From: Glaciimonas soli
Lineage (GTDB): Bacteria; Pseudomonadota; Gammaproteobacteria; Burkholderiales; Burkholderiaceae_D
DNA length: 64,000 bases
Direction of reading: 5' to 3'
Assembly (NCBI RefSeq): GCF_009497155.1
Contig: NZ_WINI01000004.1
Coordinates: 124,001 to 188,000, forward strand
The notes below the pieces were generated by a model. That model was not told the DNA's origin. It saw only the letters and a program-made list of their open reading frames with translations, and did not search any database. The translations under genes and the position numbers were made by a program. Below are positions 1 to 9,507 of this stretch, piece after piece. Each line of letters starts with the position of its first letter. Position 1 is the stretch's first letter.

Positions 1-179
1 TAGTAAATGCTATGAACGAGACAAGGAGCCATTTGTTTTTAGCCATCATTAAACCTTAGTGATTAATGCATTCATCCTGCTGGATCGCGATGGAAATTTG
101 CCTGTTACGGCAGTGACCGCTGCTGGCCGAACTGAGCCGCCCGTGAAAGACAGGTTACACCATGCACTCATGTCACGAA

Positions 180-749
180 CTAGGTTTGAACAGCATTTTT
201 GATATTATTTTTCAGCCAAGCTATGTCGTCAGCAGATGAGCTTTTCCCTGTTCGCACCAGCCATATCCCGAACGTCAGCATAATGCCACTTATGGCAATT
301 CCCTCCAATGCACCCTGGTTATGCTCGGATACCAGCACGAATACGCAAAGAGCGAAGATAGAGATAATTCCGACGATCCATAAAGCTAAAAAAACTTGGA
401 CATTGGGGGCCATCGCGAATTTCCCTGAAAGAACAACCTGTCCGTCTTGTTGCTTAAATCGACCGGTGAATACAGGATTGAATGAACTTTTCATTCCTCG
501 TGTTCGACGTTGAAGAGTAACGCTCGACGTTTTTACTGAGCCAACCAGCCATTCTGAAACGAGTGTATCGGAGTTATATGGAAGGCACACAGACGACAAA
601 CGACTCAGCGATTCCGGTACTGAATATTTACTTTGAAAACAAATGCCTGTATTTCCACCAGGGAATCCGCATAGAAGCATCACGCAAAAAACCACACAAA
701 TAACCGACACGGAAATAGCAGCTATTAAGATGAGTAATGAGATTTGCAT
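180..749 (-). CDS. hypothetical membrane protein
   Basis: I do not recognise a family. The frame stays open upstream to a TTG at 794, but the ATG at 749 starts just before a strongly hydrophobic segment (MQISLLILIAAISVSVICVV), so I place the start there, giving 189 aa. The protein has an N-terminal membrane segment, a soluble middle of about 90 residues and two more hydrophobic segments near the C-terminus (FLALWIVGIISIFALCVFVL, then GIAISGIMLTFGIWLV). This suggests three membrane spans. No clear ribosome binding site is visible for either start. It stands alone, with no operon partner. Confidence 0.5.
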   Translation of the reverse strand: MQISLLILIAAISVSVICVVFCVMLLCGFPGGNTGICFQSKYSVPESLSRLSSVCLPYNSDTLVSEWLVGSVKTSSVTLQRRTRGMKSSFNPVFTGRFKQQDGQVVLSGKFAMAPNVQVFLALWIVGIISIFALCVFVLVSEHNQGALEGIAISGIMLTFGIWLVRTGKSSSADDIAWLKNNIKNAVQT

Positions 750-936
750 TGGTATCAGCCATAGTAGAAAAATAGTTGGGGTATCCTGCCACAAACTCTA
801 ACAAAGAATGTGCAGAGGCAGCTTTAGAGCATTTTTTGGAGAGACTGCTTCTGTCCGATTGCGGCCAACCAAATGATTTAGCGAAACCACGCAAAAAAAA
901 TTGTTTTGGTTAATCTTATAGTTGATAATTGTGGCC

Positions 937-1185
937 ATGAACGATACCCAAAACCGCCCCCAACTTCCTGATCGGCTCTCGGTCGATCCTCGTAGCCCCT
1001 TCCATAATGCAGCCATATTTGAACATGATGTTGGCATTAAACTCAACGATAAAGAGCGTTTCGAAGTTGAGGAATATTGCATCAGCGAGGGATGGATCAA
1101 AGTCCCGGCCGGGAAGGCGCTAGACCGGAAGGGTAAGCCCTTAATGATTAAAGTAAAAGGCAAGATCGAACCTTTCTATCGATAA
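937..1185 (+). CDS. DUF3297 family protein
   Basis: This is a small soluble protein of 82 aa that matches the DUF3297 family in length and sequence (PDRLSVDPRSPFHN at the start, EGWIKVPAGKALDRKGKP and a C-terminal KGKIEPFYR). The frame opens at a TTG at 922, but the ATG at 937 gives the family's usual N-terminus (MNDTQNRPQLPDRL) and is preferred. The family has no established function and is common in proteobacteria as a single-gene unit, as it is here. Confidence 0.85.
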   Translation: MNDTQNRPQLPDRLSVDPRSPFHNAAIFEHDVGIKLNDKERFEVEEYCISEGWIKVPAGKALDRKGKPLMIKVKGKIEPFYR

Positions 1186-1350
1186 GTCTGTTCTTTGATT
1201 ATCATTTCTTCACTTCTTTGATTCTGTGCAAGGACGTGTGCGCTAAGGTTTTTTTCGATAGTGCATACGCCTGCTCCGGGCCGGTTCCTGCGCTTACCCT
1301 ACCTAACCCCGCCCGAACGGCAAAACGCATCCCACAACAGTCGGTGCGAC

Positions 1351-1968
1351 TTATCCAATGACCGCCGCAGTGACCGGGGAAACTATCGTCCAGCCAATCG
1401 CCTTATACAGCGCGCGACCATCTTCAGTGGCAACCAGTACTCCTATTGTTGATTCGCTGGCAATGGAAACATTGCTCAGTGCTCCCATGACAATGCGCCC
1501 CAGGCCTTTCCTTTGATGCGCTGGCTCAGTCACTATTTGGTCAAAAATTGCAAAGCCATTGCTTTGCGCTACACGCCCTCGCGCAGCTAATTGTCCTTGA
1601 TTGGTCCTCAGTTCCGCATCGGTGACCGCACTATTTGTGTGAATTGATAGCTGGTAGTCATCGCGCGCAATGATGGCGTGTTTGCGTAATTCTGCAGCCA
1701 TCAAATACTCCGGCGGCTGAACCGTCCAGATATCAGCAAGAAAAGGCGCTACCACTTCCGGACTAGCGCAGACTTTAAGCCATGTTCCCGGAACCGTTAA
1801 GCTGATCGATAGCTCGCGCAAAGCTTGCGTATCGAAATTGCTTACTACATGGCGCTCGAGGTGGTCGGGTGCGCCCAAGTCAATTTTGTATCCATACGTT
1901 TGATTTACAGGGTGAGCTTTCTCCCTCGTAAGTGTCCACCCTCGCGCCCATGCTTCTGCAGTAGCCAT
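1351..1968 (-). CDS. GNAT family N-acetyltransferase
   Basis: This is a probable acetyl-CoA-dependent N-acetyltransferase of unknown substrate. The C-terminal half carries the GNAT acetyl-CoA loop (VTEPAHQRKGLGRIVMGAL, with the Q/RxxGxG/A signature as QRKGLG) followed by a strand and the typical ALYKAIGW end of the fold. The frame continues upstream to 2124, but residues before MATAEAWARGWTLTRE look non-coding, so the start is placed at 1968 (205 aa). No clear ribosome binding site is visible at either start. It follows cbpA-cbpM on the same strand but is 187 bp away. Confidence 0.75.
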   Translation of the reverse strand: MATAEAWARGWTLTREKAHPVNQTYGYKIDLGAPDHLERHVVSNFDTQALRELSISLTVPGTWLKVCASPEVVAPFLADIWTVQPPEYLMAAELRKHAIIARDDYQLSIHTNSAVTDAELRTNQGQLAARGRVAQSNGFAIFDQIVTEPAHQRKGLGRIVMGALSNVSIASESTIGVLVATEDGRALYKAIGWTIVSPVTAAVIG

Positions 1969-2155
1969 CTGGTTAAACGCGCAATGACCATTTTCCAATA
2001 TTGTTCTCCATTTGCAAAAATACGGTAGAGCCCATTTGGCCGATAGAAATCGCTCCAGACCGTCAAATTTTTCTAATGCGTCTCGTAACGCAAGACGGAA
2101 CATCGACAAGAATGCTGGTCCCAAAAATTGAGATCAGCATTGCTTACGAATGTCA

Positions 2156-2494
2156 TCAGTGCCTGTGGCCAAAATCCCCAAGATCAAAGCGCGCGCGCAC
2201 CGCATTTATTTCTTCTTCCAATTCGTCAATTCGTCGTATCAACGTCATGGCCAGCGTCATACCGGCGTGATCAAGTTCAAAATCATCCCGCAACTTGCGC
2301 GCCATGTTTGCGGTAACAACGTAGCGCAGATGAAACAGCTTGGGCTGAGCAGCTTCGTCGAAAGGCACGATGACGCCGCTTTCAATCAGCTCATCGAGCT
2401 CTTCGGTTGTCAGGCCAGACACTTCAGCCAGATGTTGCGCCGAGCAGGTACCTTGTTCGTCGAGCAAAATGTATTCCGAAAGTGTAAGTTTCAT
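2156..2494 (-). CDS. cbpM: chaperone modulator CbpM
   Basis: This is a MerR-like small protein (112 aa) of the CbpM family, which binds the J-domain of CbpA and inhibits its co-chaperone activity and DNA binding. The sequence has the expected features: an N-terminal strand ([13 protein letters not shown]), a helix-turn-helix-like segment ([20 protein letters not shown]) and a C-terminal helix rich in acidic residues ([19 protein letters not shown]). Its start overlaps the cbpA stop by 4 bp (ATGA), the usual translational coupling of this pair. Confidence 0.92.
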   Translation of the reverse strand: MKLTLSEYILLDEQGTCSAQHLAEVSGLTTEELDELIESGVIVPFDEAAQPKLFHLRYVVTANMARKLRDDFELDHAGMTLAMTLIRRIDELEEEINAVRARFDLGDFGHRH

Positions 2495-3444
2495 TTCGTC
2501 CCCTTTCCGACGGCTTCACGCACATTGACTTTTGAGGCGGCAGCAAGCTGCTCATACAATTCTTGTTCTTGCTTGCTAACCGTTTTGGGCACCACTATCT
2601 GCACAACTGCGTACATATCTCCGGCAGTGCCACCCGGCGATGGCAAGCCGCGGCCGGTAAGTCGAAGTCGCTGGCCAGACGAGGTGCCCGGTTTGATCTT
2701 GAGTTCCACTGTACCGCCCAAGGTGGGAATTTCGACTGAGGTGCCAAGTACCGCTTCCCAGGGTGCCAGCGGCAGATCGCTATACAAGTCTCGCCCGCTG
2801 ACACGATATTGTGGATGTGGCGCGATCGACAGAACGATGTACAAATCTCCTGCTTTACCGCCGTTGTGACCGGGGCCGCCTTTGCCGGTAAGCCGCAGGC
2901 GCTGACCTTCGGTAGCGCCTTTAGGAATGGTGACCCGAAAAGTGCGTGAAACCCGATGTGGCAAACCGTGTTCGTCGTATTCGGGGACCTGCACCGAGAC
3001 ATCCATTTCGCCGCCACTGAAAATCGTTTCTAGTGGGACTGAGGCATGCACTGAATAGTCTTCGCCGGGTTCCGGGAAGCTTGCGCGCGCTCTGCCGCCG
3101 CTGTGACCGCCTTGTCCGCCCGACCTGAAAGCATTCAAAATATCGGAAATATCGACGTCATCAAAGGCCGAGGCGTCGGAGCTATAGCGATGTTGCCATT
3201 CTGGTGGCGGGGTGAAATTGTCGCCAGCTGGACGCTTGCCCAAATTATCATATTCCTCACGTTTTTCAGGATCCTTCAAGGTCGCGTAAGCTTCTGCGAC
3301 TTCCTTGAATTTTTCTTCGCCGTCAGGATCTTTGGAAATGTCTGGATGGTACTTATGGGCGAGCTTGCGATACGCCTTCTTGATATCCGCGTCTGACGCG
3401 GTTCGCTCCACACCCAACGCTTTGTAATAGTCCTTGTATTTCAT
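2491..3444 (-). CDS. cbpA: curved DNA-binding protein CbpA (DnaJ-like co-chaperone)
   Basis: This is a DnaJ homologue of 317 aa that stimulates DnaK and binds curved DNA in the nucleoid. The J-domain occupies residues 1-70 with the HPD motif ([16 protein letters not shown]). A Gly/Phe-rich linker follows around residues 105-125. The C-terminal substrate-binding domains contain repeats of the type [18 protein letters not shown] and [20 protein letters not shown]. There is no zinc-finger domain, which separates CbpA from DnaJ. It is the first gene of a cbpA-cbpM operon. Confidence 0.95.
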   Translation of the reverse strand: MKYKDYYKALGVERTASDADIKKAYRKLAHKYHPDISKDPDGEEKFKEVAEAYATLKDPEKREEYDNLGKRPAGDNFTPPPEWQHRYSSDASAFDDVDISDILNAFRSGGQGGHSGGRARASFPEPGEDYSVHASVPLETIFSGGEMDVSVQVPEYDEHGLPHRVSRTFRVTIPKGATEGQRLRLTGKGGPGHNGGKAGDLYIVLSIAPHPQYRVSGRDLYSDLPLAPWEAVLGTSVEIPTLGGTVELKIKPGTSSGQRLRLTGRGLPSPGGTAGDMYAVVQIVVPKTVSKQEQELYEQLAAASKVNVREAVGKGTK

Positions 3445-3811
3445 TGCGACTCCACATCGAAAGTGAAAAAACTGGGCAAATTTCGTACAAATACGGTGCT
3501 AAGGAATGCTTGCTGCTAGCCTTGCAATAGATGCGAATCAGATTTGGGATTTATCCTCGATTATTCAAATCCGATTGATTGTAATTGATATAAGTAAGTT
3601 CAAATAATCACGTTGAAAATAACCTATTTGATATTACTTATCTGGGTATTTCATCAACTTCATCACTGCCTTTAAATTACCACATTCTCATTACTACATC
3701 CTCTTTACTGCTTGAGCCGCAACTATCGCCACTCTCAAACGACGGGTGCAGTGGCGTAAAACCACAGCGTTGCGTACACTACCGCCGCTATCAATTTAAT
3801 TATCCTGAGCC
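3445..3811. other. intergenic region between divergent cbpA and parB-like gene
   Basis: This is 367 bp without a convincing gene. It is AT-rich around 3570-3660 and must hold the promoters of cbpA (leftward) and the ParB-like gene (rightward). I see no clear operator or terminator. Short similar stretches (TTGATATAAG near 3585 and TTGATATTAC near 3630) are too weak to call. Confidence 0.6.
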
Positions 3812-4627
3812 ATGACCATCACTATCAACGAAGACCTGCGTGCCTATATCGATCCATTGACCGAAGACGAATACACTGCACTGGAACGCAGTCTGCTGGC
3901 CGAAGGCTGCCGCGATGCGCTGGTGTTGTGGGGCGATCTTCTGGTGGATGGACATAATCGCTACGGCATCTGCCAAAAGCACGCTATCCCTTTCAATACC
4001 ATGCAGAACACCACGTTCAAATCCATAGACGATGTGCATCTGTGGATGATAGACAATCACCTCGGGCGACGCAGCGTATCGGATTTTCAACGCGGCGTTC
4101 TTGCACTACGCAAGAAAGAAATCGTATCGGCGCGCGTAGCACAGACGCAAGTTCAGCAAGCGCCGGCAGTATCAACCACATCCGATACCCCTGTTCAATC
4201 CGAGAGCGAGCCACAATTAACCAGAGAAGCCGTTGCACGTGCCGCACGGGTGAGCAGCGCGACTTTGGGACAAATCGAAAAAATCCAGAAGACAGCTGCG
4301 CCTGAACTGGTCGGCGCCGTAAAGTCGGGAGTCATTTCCATTAATGCTGCGGCCGCCGTCGCTTCCTTGCCTAGCGAGGAGCAAATAGCGGCTGTTGCTG
4401 GTGGCAAGAAGGAACTGAGGTTGGCGGCAAGACAAGTGCGTGAAGCCCGTCTGCCGCCCAAGCCGAAACCTGAAGTGGAACCGCTACCGAACGATGCCAC
4501 GCCAGATCAAATAGAAATCCATCGCTTAATGCAAGTGGTTGCCGAACTCACCGAAGAACGCGATCAGTTGAAAAAGAAGGTGCAGCATTTGACTATTGCG
4601 CTGTCGGAAGCACGTAGCGATCAATAG
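3812..4627 (+). CDS. solitary ParB-like partition/replication protein
   Basis: This is a 271-aa protein with an N-terminal ParB-like nuclease-fold domain: the segment LVDGHNRYGIC around residues 46-56 contains the DGHNRY motif of this fold. A helical region (DNHLGRRSVSDFQRGVLALR) and an Ala-rich HTH-like middle follow (VARAARVSSATLGQIEKIQK, then ISINAAAAVASLPSEEQ). A C-terminal coiled coil ends the protein (IHRLMQVVAELTEERDQLKK). Such proteins are often annotated as plasmid replication or partition related. No ParA gene lies next to it and nothing else here looks plasmid-derived, so it may be a chromosomal DNA-binding protein unrelated to segregation. Confidence 0.75.
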   Translation: MTITINEDLRAYIDPLTEDEYTALERSLLAEGCRDALVLWGDLLVDGHNRYGICQKHAIPFNTMQNTTFKSIDDVHLWMIDNHLGRRSVSDFQRGVLALRKKEIVSARVAQTQVQQAPAVSTTSDTPVQSESEPQLTREAVARAARVSSATLGQIEKIQKTAAPELVGAVKSGVISINAAAAVASLPSEEQIAAVAGGKKELRLAARQVREARLPPKPKPEVEPLPNDATPDQIEIHRLMQVVAELTEERDQLKKKVQHLTIALSEARSDQ

Positions 4628-4761
4628 TTTGTTGCGGGTGTAATCTGGCGCTGATTTCGACTGGCGGCCTTAGACCGGAAATGATTATGTTCATGCGTAT
4701 CGCCGCATGATAAAGTTACCCAACATCTTTACCTCATAACCGCTATCTCTCGGCCAAGAGC

Positions 4762-5385
4762 ATGAAGCTAAAAACAGAAACAACGATACTTGCCGCTGAT
4801 CTGGCGGGCACCTTTGTTTTTGCCATTGAAGGCTCTCTCACTGCTATTCATGGTGGCCTGGATTTGTTGGGGGTCATGGTGGTTGCATTCGTTACGGCAC
4901 TCGGCGGTGGCGTGATACGCGACTTGCTGATCGGTGCCTCGCCGCCGAACGCTATCCGCGACTGGCGTTATCCGATGCTGGCTTTTGTGGCAGGATTGCT
5001 CACCTTTATTTTTCATACCAGCATACAAGCAATCCCAGCCTCACTGCTGATCGTGCTGGATGCCGCAGGTCTCTCACTGTTCGCCATGGCCGGAGTCGAG
5101 AAGGCGGTGTTGTTTGGCATCCGTCCGTTCGTGGCGATGCTGATGGGTACCGTTACCGGCGTGGGCGGTGGCGTGATCCGTGATATTTTATTAGCCCGAG
5201 TGCCGCTGATACTGCTCACTGACATTTATGCCACTGCAGCTTTTGCCGGCTCTTTTGTGGCGCTGACATGCCGCCGTTACGGATTGTCACCCGCCGCCTC
5301 AGCCATTACCGGTGGCCTGGTATGTTTTGTGTTGCGGCTTGTGGCCGTTTCGCAAGGCTGGCATTTGCCTAAAGCGGTGAGTTAA
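4762..5385 (+). CDS. TRIC cation channel family (UPF0126) membrane protein
   Basis: This is a 207-aa inner-membrane protein with about seven hydrophobic segments and the characteristic internal duplication of the family. The glycine-rich motif appears twice, as ALGGGVIRDLLIG near residue 53 and as GVGGGVIRDILLA near residue 133. The prokaryotic TRIC fold is a trimeric monovalent cation channel. The physiological role in proteobacteria (YicG/YadS relatives) is poorly defined. It converges on the serine hydrolase gene with a 22-bp gap. Confidence 0.88.
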   Translation: MKLKTETTILAADLAGTFVFAIEGSLTAIHGGLDLLGVMVVAFVTALGGGVIRDLLIGASPPNAIRDWRYPMLAFVAGLLTFIFHTSIQAIPASLLIVLDAAGLSLFAMAGVEKAVLFGIRPFVAMLMGTVTGVGGGVIRDILLARVPLILLTDIYATAAFAGSFVALTCRRYGLSPAASAITGGLVCFVLRLVAVSQGWHLPKAVS

Positions 5386-5407
5386 TCAACCGCTATCAGA
5401 CTGCATC

Positions 5408-6532
5408 TTATTTAGGCGGGCTCAAGCTTGGAAACAATTTCACCAACACTGTTTTCAACACTTTGTCGGTTCCCATGTCTTCGGCTGCATTGGCGACAAC
5501 CATCACGCCCGAGTCCTGTGCCGGAAATAAAGCGACCATCGCGAGCCAATTGCCATCCGATCCCTGATGTACCAAGGCGGGGCCTTTGCGTCCAGCGACA
5601 GATTCTTGCACACCCCAATCGAGCCCTGCCGGACCACCCAACTGTGCTGTCTGCATCAAGTGATAGGACGCGGGAGTGAGTAATTTGCCGTGCCCTCTGC
5701 TTCCCGCCAGTTGATCCAGATTGAACTTCGCCCAATCATCCAGGCTCATGTGCAGAAAACCGGCCGGTGCGAACATATCTGGCGCGCCGTCGTCGTACTT
5801 TTTCATTTTGAGCATGGGATGACCATGCTGATGTCCACGGTTTTGACCATCGCGTGTATTGCCAAATCCAACATGCGTCATTTCCAGCGGTTGAAATACT
5901 TCTTGCTGCATCAACTCCTCATAGCTTTTACCCGTCGCTTTTTCGGCGATAGCCGCAGCAACCAGAAAACCGGTATTGCTATATATGAAAGTTGAGCCCG
6001 GCGCGGCTTCTGGCGCATCCCGCAGCGCAGCACTGATGTAGTCCAGACGTTGTTGCGTAAATGGACGCCCATCGGTAAAAAATTTCTGTGCAGAGTTGAG
6101 ATTCTTCATATCGCGGGGCAAACCCGATCGATGAGAAAGCAACTGAATCAAAGTCACCTTCCTGTACTCCGGTCGCATGCTTGCAGCAAAATCCGGTAGC
6201 ATTTTTTCCAGTGGTGTATCCCACGCAAGTGTCCCCTGCTCCACCAATCTGGCAATCATAGCAACCGTCATCACTTTCCCGGTTGAACCGATCAGCCAGA
6301 CATCATCCAGCTTCACACGCGCATTGCCATCGTTACGGCGCACGCCATAAACCGCCTCCTCGGTGATTTTCCCGTCACGTATCACAAGTACGCCAACAGC
6401 CGGAACCTTAGAGCCAGCCATGGCCGTTTTTACAATCGTTTCCAGATTTTCAGACGCCATTGCGGGAGCGGTAATGACCAGCGTGAGTGCGACTATGACA
6501 GCAAAGAGACGAGACAGCATGGTGATATCCAA
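5408..6532 (-). CDS. class C beta-lactamase-like serine hydrolase
   Basis: This is a periplasmic member of the beta-lactamase/penicillin-binding-protein-like serine hydrolases (374 aa). A signal peptide ends near residue 27 (LTLVITAPAMAS). The nucleophile motif SxxK is S83-T-G-K86 (WLIGSTGK), the second motif YxN is Y184-S-N186, and the third is the HxG-type triad H322-Q-G324 (VHQGSDG) instead of KTG. The last point suits esterases and peptidases of this superfamily as well as beta-lactamases. Substrate cannot be told from sequence, and resistance should not be assumed. Confidence 0.85.
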   Translation of the reverse strand: MDITMLSRLFAVIVALTLVITAPAMASENLETIVKTAMAGSKVPAVGVLVIRDGKITEEAVYGVRRNDGNARVKLDDVWLIGSTGKVMTVAMIARLVEQGTLAWDTPLEKMLPDFAASMRPEYRKVTLIQLLSHRSGLPRDMKNLNSAQKFFTDGRPFTQQRLDYISAALRDAPEAAPGSTFIYSNTGFLVAAAIAEKATGKSYEELMQQEVFQPLEMTHVGFGNTRDGQNRGHQHGHPMLKMKKYDDGAPDMFAPAGFLHMSLDDWAKFNLDQLAGSRGHGKLLTPASYHLMQTAQLGGPAGLDWGVQESVAGRKGPALVHQGSDGNWLAMVALFPAQDSGVMVVANAAEDMGTDKVLKTVLVKLFPSLSPPK

Positions 6533-6716
6533 TCAATGAAGTGAGCTAAATGCAGCAGAGTATAGACATGCATCCTATCCAAATCGCACGTCAAACGACG
6601 AGTCGATGAATAAGAGGCACAGGATGCAAATTATGGGGATAATCAGTGCCCCGAAATAGCCCCAAGCGACTTATAGCGATCTGATCAAGGATTTGCCAAA
6701 AGCGGTAAGACACTTA

Positions 6717-8696
6717 TTAATTATCGAATTGCCAGGGATATGCGTGATATGTGGCGGCGACCGTCGGCGGAATCGGCGCTTCGATGCCGGCGCAAATGGC
6801 ACGCAAAATATCGGCGCTGGCAATCGGCAATTCAGCGCCATTGTCAGCCACCGCCAGCAGGGCTTTGACCAGTTGCGGCTTGGCAAGCGGTGCCAGTTGA
6901 TTGGCATTGTCCAGCGCCAGCCTTACTCGCGAGAAGCTGAGACTCGCACCATCACAATAATGTTGGGCGGCGAGCTTGAGCTCAGGGCACAACTGGACGC
7001 CGCGCAGGAAAGCCGCCAGGCGCGCAGCGATAGCATCGTCATGACTAGCCGGCACTGCCACATGCGCCACCAGCGAGAACAATACGGCAATATCGCTGCC
7101 AAGTTCCGATAATGCGTTGAATTTGATTGGCACCAAACGCCCTGAACGCGGCGCCAAACGACGCGTCAATACGGTCTGCAACACAAATTCGCTTAACGTG
7201 ATGCGACTATCGGTCGCAATCAGCATATCTACCAGCGCCAGTAACTTGTCGCGTTCTGGCTGCGACAGTTGACGCAGTGCTGGCGCAGCCAAATCGACTA
7301 AAGGTAGTCTGGCACTCAACGGCAATTGCTTGATAGCCCCAGCTAAATGTGTGATCAAAGCGGCTTGATGAGGAGCCTCCTTCTTGAGCAACGTCAGCTG
7401 CCCTTCACGCTCTGCGCCATTGCCTAGTAATAGTGCATAGATCACCGCGCTAGCTGCGATCGGGTCGCGTACGGCACCGTCGAGCTGCGATGCCAGCGGC
7501 GATCCGCTATCACTGCTATTACCGAATTTTTGCGATGGCGCCAATAATCCGCTGGCGATCGGCGGGATTATCGACGTAGCTGCAGCATCTGCCAGATCTG
7601 CCGCGCTGACAGAAGTGAATGGCAGGTCCGGCAAACGCACTTTGCTGGCGATAGATCGTGTCACCAATTCTGGTGCTTCCAGCAGTGACATGCTGCGTCC
7701 GTAAATGCGCTTTACCCGGTCTTTCAGCGGCGGATGCGTGGCAAACCAGCCGCTCAGAAAATTGGGACGGGCACAACCGAGGAATAGGTGCGAGAGTTGC
7801 TCTGCATTCAGATGATTGATTTGCGAGCCAATTTTTTTCCCATCGGTGAGGCCACCAATCTTACGTAAAGCACCGCCAATCCCATCTGGATTACGGGTGA
7901 ACTGGACGGCGCTGGCATCGGCCAGGAATTCACGCTGCCGTGACACCGCGGATTTGATCACGCGTCCAAAAAAGACCCCGATATAACCGACTGCAAAAAA
8001 CATCGCACCTGCCGGGAACAGTACAGCCTGCCATGGTGGTCCCCTGTCATCGCGTTCGTCGGTCTCGTAGCGGCCAGCATCCATCATTTGCTGACCGAGG
8101 CCGGCAATCATCTGGATGCCAAACAAGACACTGATCAAATGAATATTCAAGCGCATGTCGCCATTCAGGATATGGCTGAACTCGTGGCCTACGACGCCCT
8201 GCAATTCATCTCGGGTTAGCCGGTTCAAGGTGCCGCGCGTGACGGCGATGACGGCTTCATTCTGGTTATAACCGGCGGCAAACGCATTTATTGCATCCTC
8301 TCGCTCCAACAGATAAACCTTGGGGCAGGCAATGCCGGAAGCCAGCGCCATTTCTTCCACCACGTTCAACAACCGTCGCTCTTGCAAATCGCCAGTGGCG
8401 GGTAAAACAATACGGCCGCCGGCCATCAACGCCACGGCATCGCCGCCATCACGTAGATTGAAGGTCTGGATCAGGGTACCGCCGCCAATCAGCAATAGCG
8501 TAACCGCGGTATTGGTTTCGAAGAAACCTCTGGGATATTGGCGCGGAACACCGTGATAGGCACCGAACTTGAACGTCCATAGCAACACCATCACCAGATT
8601 GACGGCGGCGACGATCACAATCACCGCCAACACAAACAAGAACACTAATTTTCTGGTTTCCTGACGTGCCTGATGCTGCTGCTCAAAAAAAGTCAT
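6717..8696 (-). CDS. M48 family metalloprotease (HtpX-like) with C-terminal extension
   Basis: This is an inner-membrane zinc metalloprotease of 659 aa. Two N-terminal membrane segments (about residues 17-41 and 63-76) precede the catalytic domain. The zinc motif is H171-E-F-S-H175 (GVVGHEFSHILNGD), and the third ligand is probably E256 (QREFLADASAV). A further hydrophobic segment lies around 226-245. After about residue 350 comes a helical, Ala/Leu-rich extension of some 300 residues not found in HtpX itself. It lies 28 bp downstream of a lemA gene, and LemA/M48 pairs recur in bacteria. Confidence 0.9.
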   Translation of the reverse strand: MTFFEQQHQARQETRKLVFLFVLAVIVIVAAVNLVMVLLWTFKFGAYHGVPRQYPRGFFETNTAVTLLLIGGGTLIQTFNLRDGGDAVALMAGGRIVLPATGDLQERRLLNVVEEMALASGIACPKVYLLEREDAINAFAAGYNQNEAVIAVTRGTLNRLTRDELQGVVGHEFSHILNGDMRLNIHLISVLFGIQMIAGLGQQMMDAGRYETDERDDRGPPWQAVLFPAGAMFFAVGYIGVFFGRVIKSAVSRQREFLADASAVQFTRNPDGIGGALRKIGGLTDGKKIGSQINHLNAEQLSHLFLGCARPNFLSGWFATHPPLKDRVKRIYGRSMSLLEAPELVTRSIASKVRLPDLPFTSVSAADLADAAATSIIPPIASGLLAPSQKFGNSSDSGSPLASQLDGAVRDPIAASAVIYALLLGNGAEREGQLTLLKKEAPHQAALITHLAGAIKQLPLSARLPLVDLAAPALRQLSQPERDKLLALVDMLIATDSRITLSEFVLQTVLTRRLAPRSGRLVPIKFNALSELGSDIAVLFSLVAHVAVPASHDDAIAARLAAFLRGVQLCPELKLAAQHYCDGASLSFSRVRLALDNANQLAPLAKPQLVKALLAVADNGAELPIASADILRAICAGIEAPIPPTVAATYHAYPWQFDN

Positions 8697-8724
8697 GTCT
8701 GCAATCGCCGAGTTCTACGCTGGA

Positions 8725-9315
8725 TTAGAACGTGACCTTGACCGCTTTGCGCTCTTCCGGCGTTTCGGTCGCCTTCAGCAATTCTGCTGGCTTGAAAGAA
8801 TACATATTGGCGAACATCGAACCGGGAAATTGTTCGATGGCGGTGTTGTAATCCATCACGCTATCGTTATATGCCTGACGTGAAAAGCCGATTTTATTTT
8901 CCGTCCCGGTCAACTCTTCGGTGAGTTGCATCATGTTTTGATTGGCCTTCAGATCCGGATAGGCTTCCGACAAGGCAAACAATTTTCCCAGGCTAGCGCT
9001 AAGTGTGCTTTCGCTAACGACCATTTTCTGCACGGCAGCGACATCCGTGGCGTTACCAGCAACCCTGGCATTGGCACTGACCGCCTGATTACGTGCAGCA
9101 ATCACGGCCTCCAATGTTTCGCGCTCATGCTTCATGTATTCTTTGGCGATTTCTACCAGATTCGGAATCAGATCGTAGCGGCGCTTGAGCTGTACGTCGA
9201 TCTGCGCAAATGCGTTCTTGAAACGGTTACGAAAACTCACCAGACCGTTATAAATACTAATCATCCAAAATACGATACCAAGCATGATTGCCAGACAAAT
9301 GATGAAACCGACCAT
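8725..9315 (-). CDS. LemA family protein
   Basis: This is a 196-aa LemA-family membrane-anchored protein: one N-terminal membrane helix (MVGFIICLAIMLGIVFWMI) followed by the all-helical domain with family hallmarks (YNGLVSFRNRFKNAFAQID, then QLKRRYDLIPNLVEIAKEYM and a terminal YNTAIEQFPGSMFANMYSF). The frame is open upstream to 9423, but the ATG at 9315 has a good ribosome binding site (GGGAGAG) and the family N-terminus, so the longer start is rejected. Its role is unknown. The co-transcribed M48 protease suggests a function in membrane protein quality control. Confidence 0.92.
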   Translation of the reverse strand: MVGFIICLAIMLGIVFWMISIYNGLVSFRNRFKNAFAQIDVQLKRRYDLIPNLVEIAKEYMKHERETLEAVIAARNQAVSANARVAGNATDVAAVQKMVVSESTLSASLGKLFALSEAYPDLKANQNMMQLTEELTGTENKIGFSRQAYNDSVMDYNTAIEQFPGSMFANMYSFKPAELLKATETPEERKAVKVTF

Positions 9316-9507
9316 GGTTTTTCTCTCCCAAAAAATGCCATATAACAATTTTCTATTTGGCAACGTTATATGATGGAAATGAGAAAAAAGCAAGTCTATT
9401 ACAAGCAAATTCCTGTATTTCAACGCGATACGAATTATTGACCGACATTCCTTGACGCCGATTACGCGGACGTATCAGGTGATCGCGTTGACCGATACGC
9501 GATTGTT

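Noticed and set aside
2150-2869. 239-codon plus-strand open frame
   Set aside because: It is antisense to cbpM and cbpA, both clear family members.
4691-4710. Hairpin TCATGCG-N6-CGCATGA after the ParB-like gene
   Set aside because: The stem is only 7 bp and no T-tract follows, so it is too weak to call a terminator.
9482-9503. ATCGCG...CGCGAT inverted repeat downstream of the SnoaL-like gene
   Set aside because: The 6-bp arms have a loop of 10 and the T-rich side faces the wrong way for the nearby gene.
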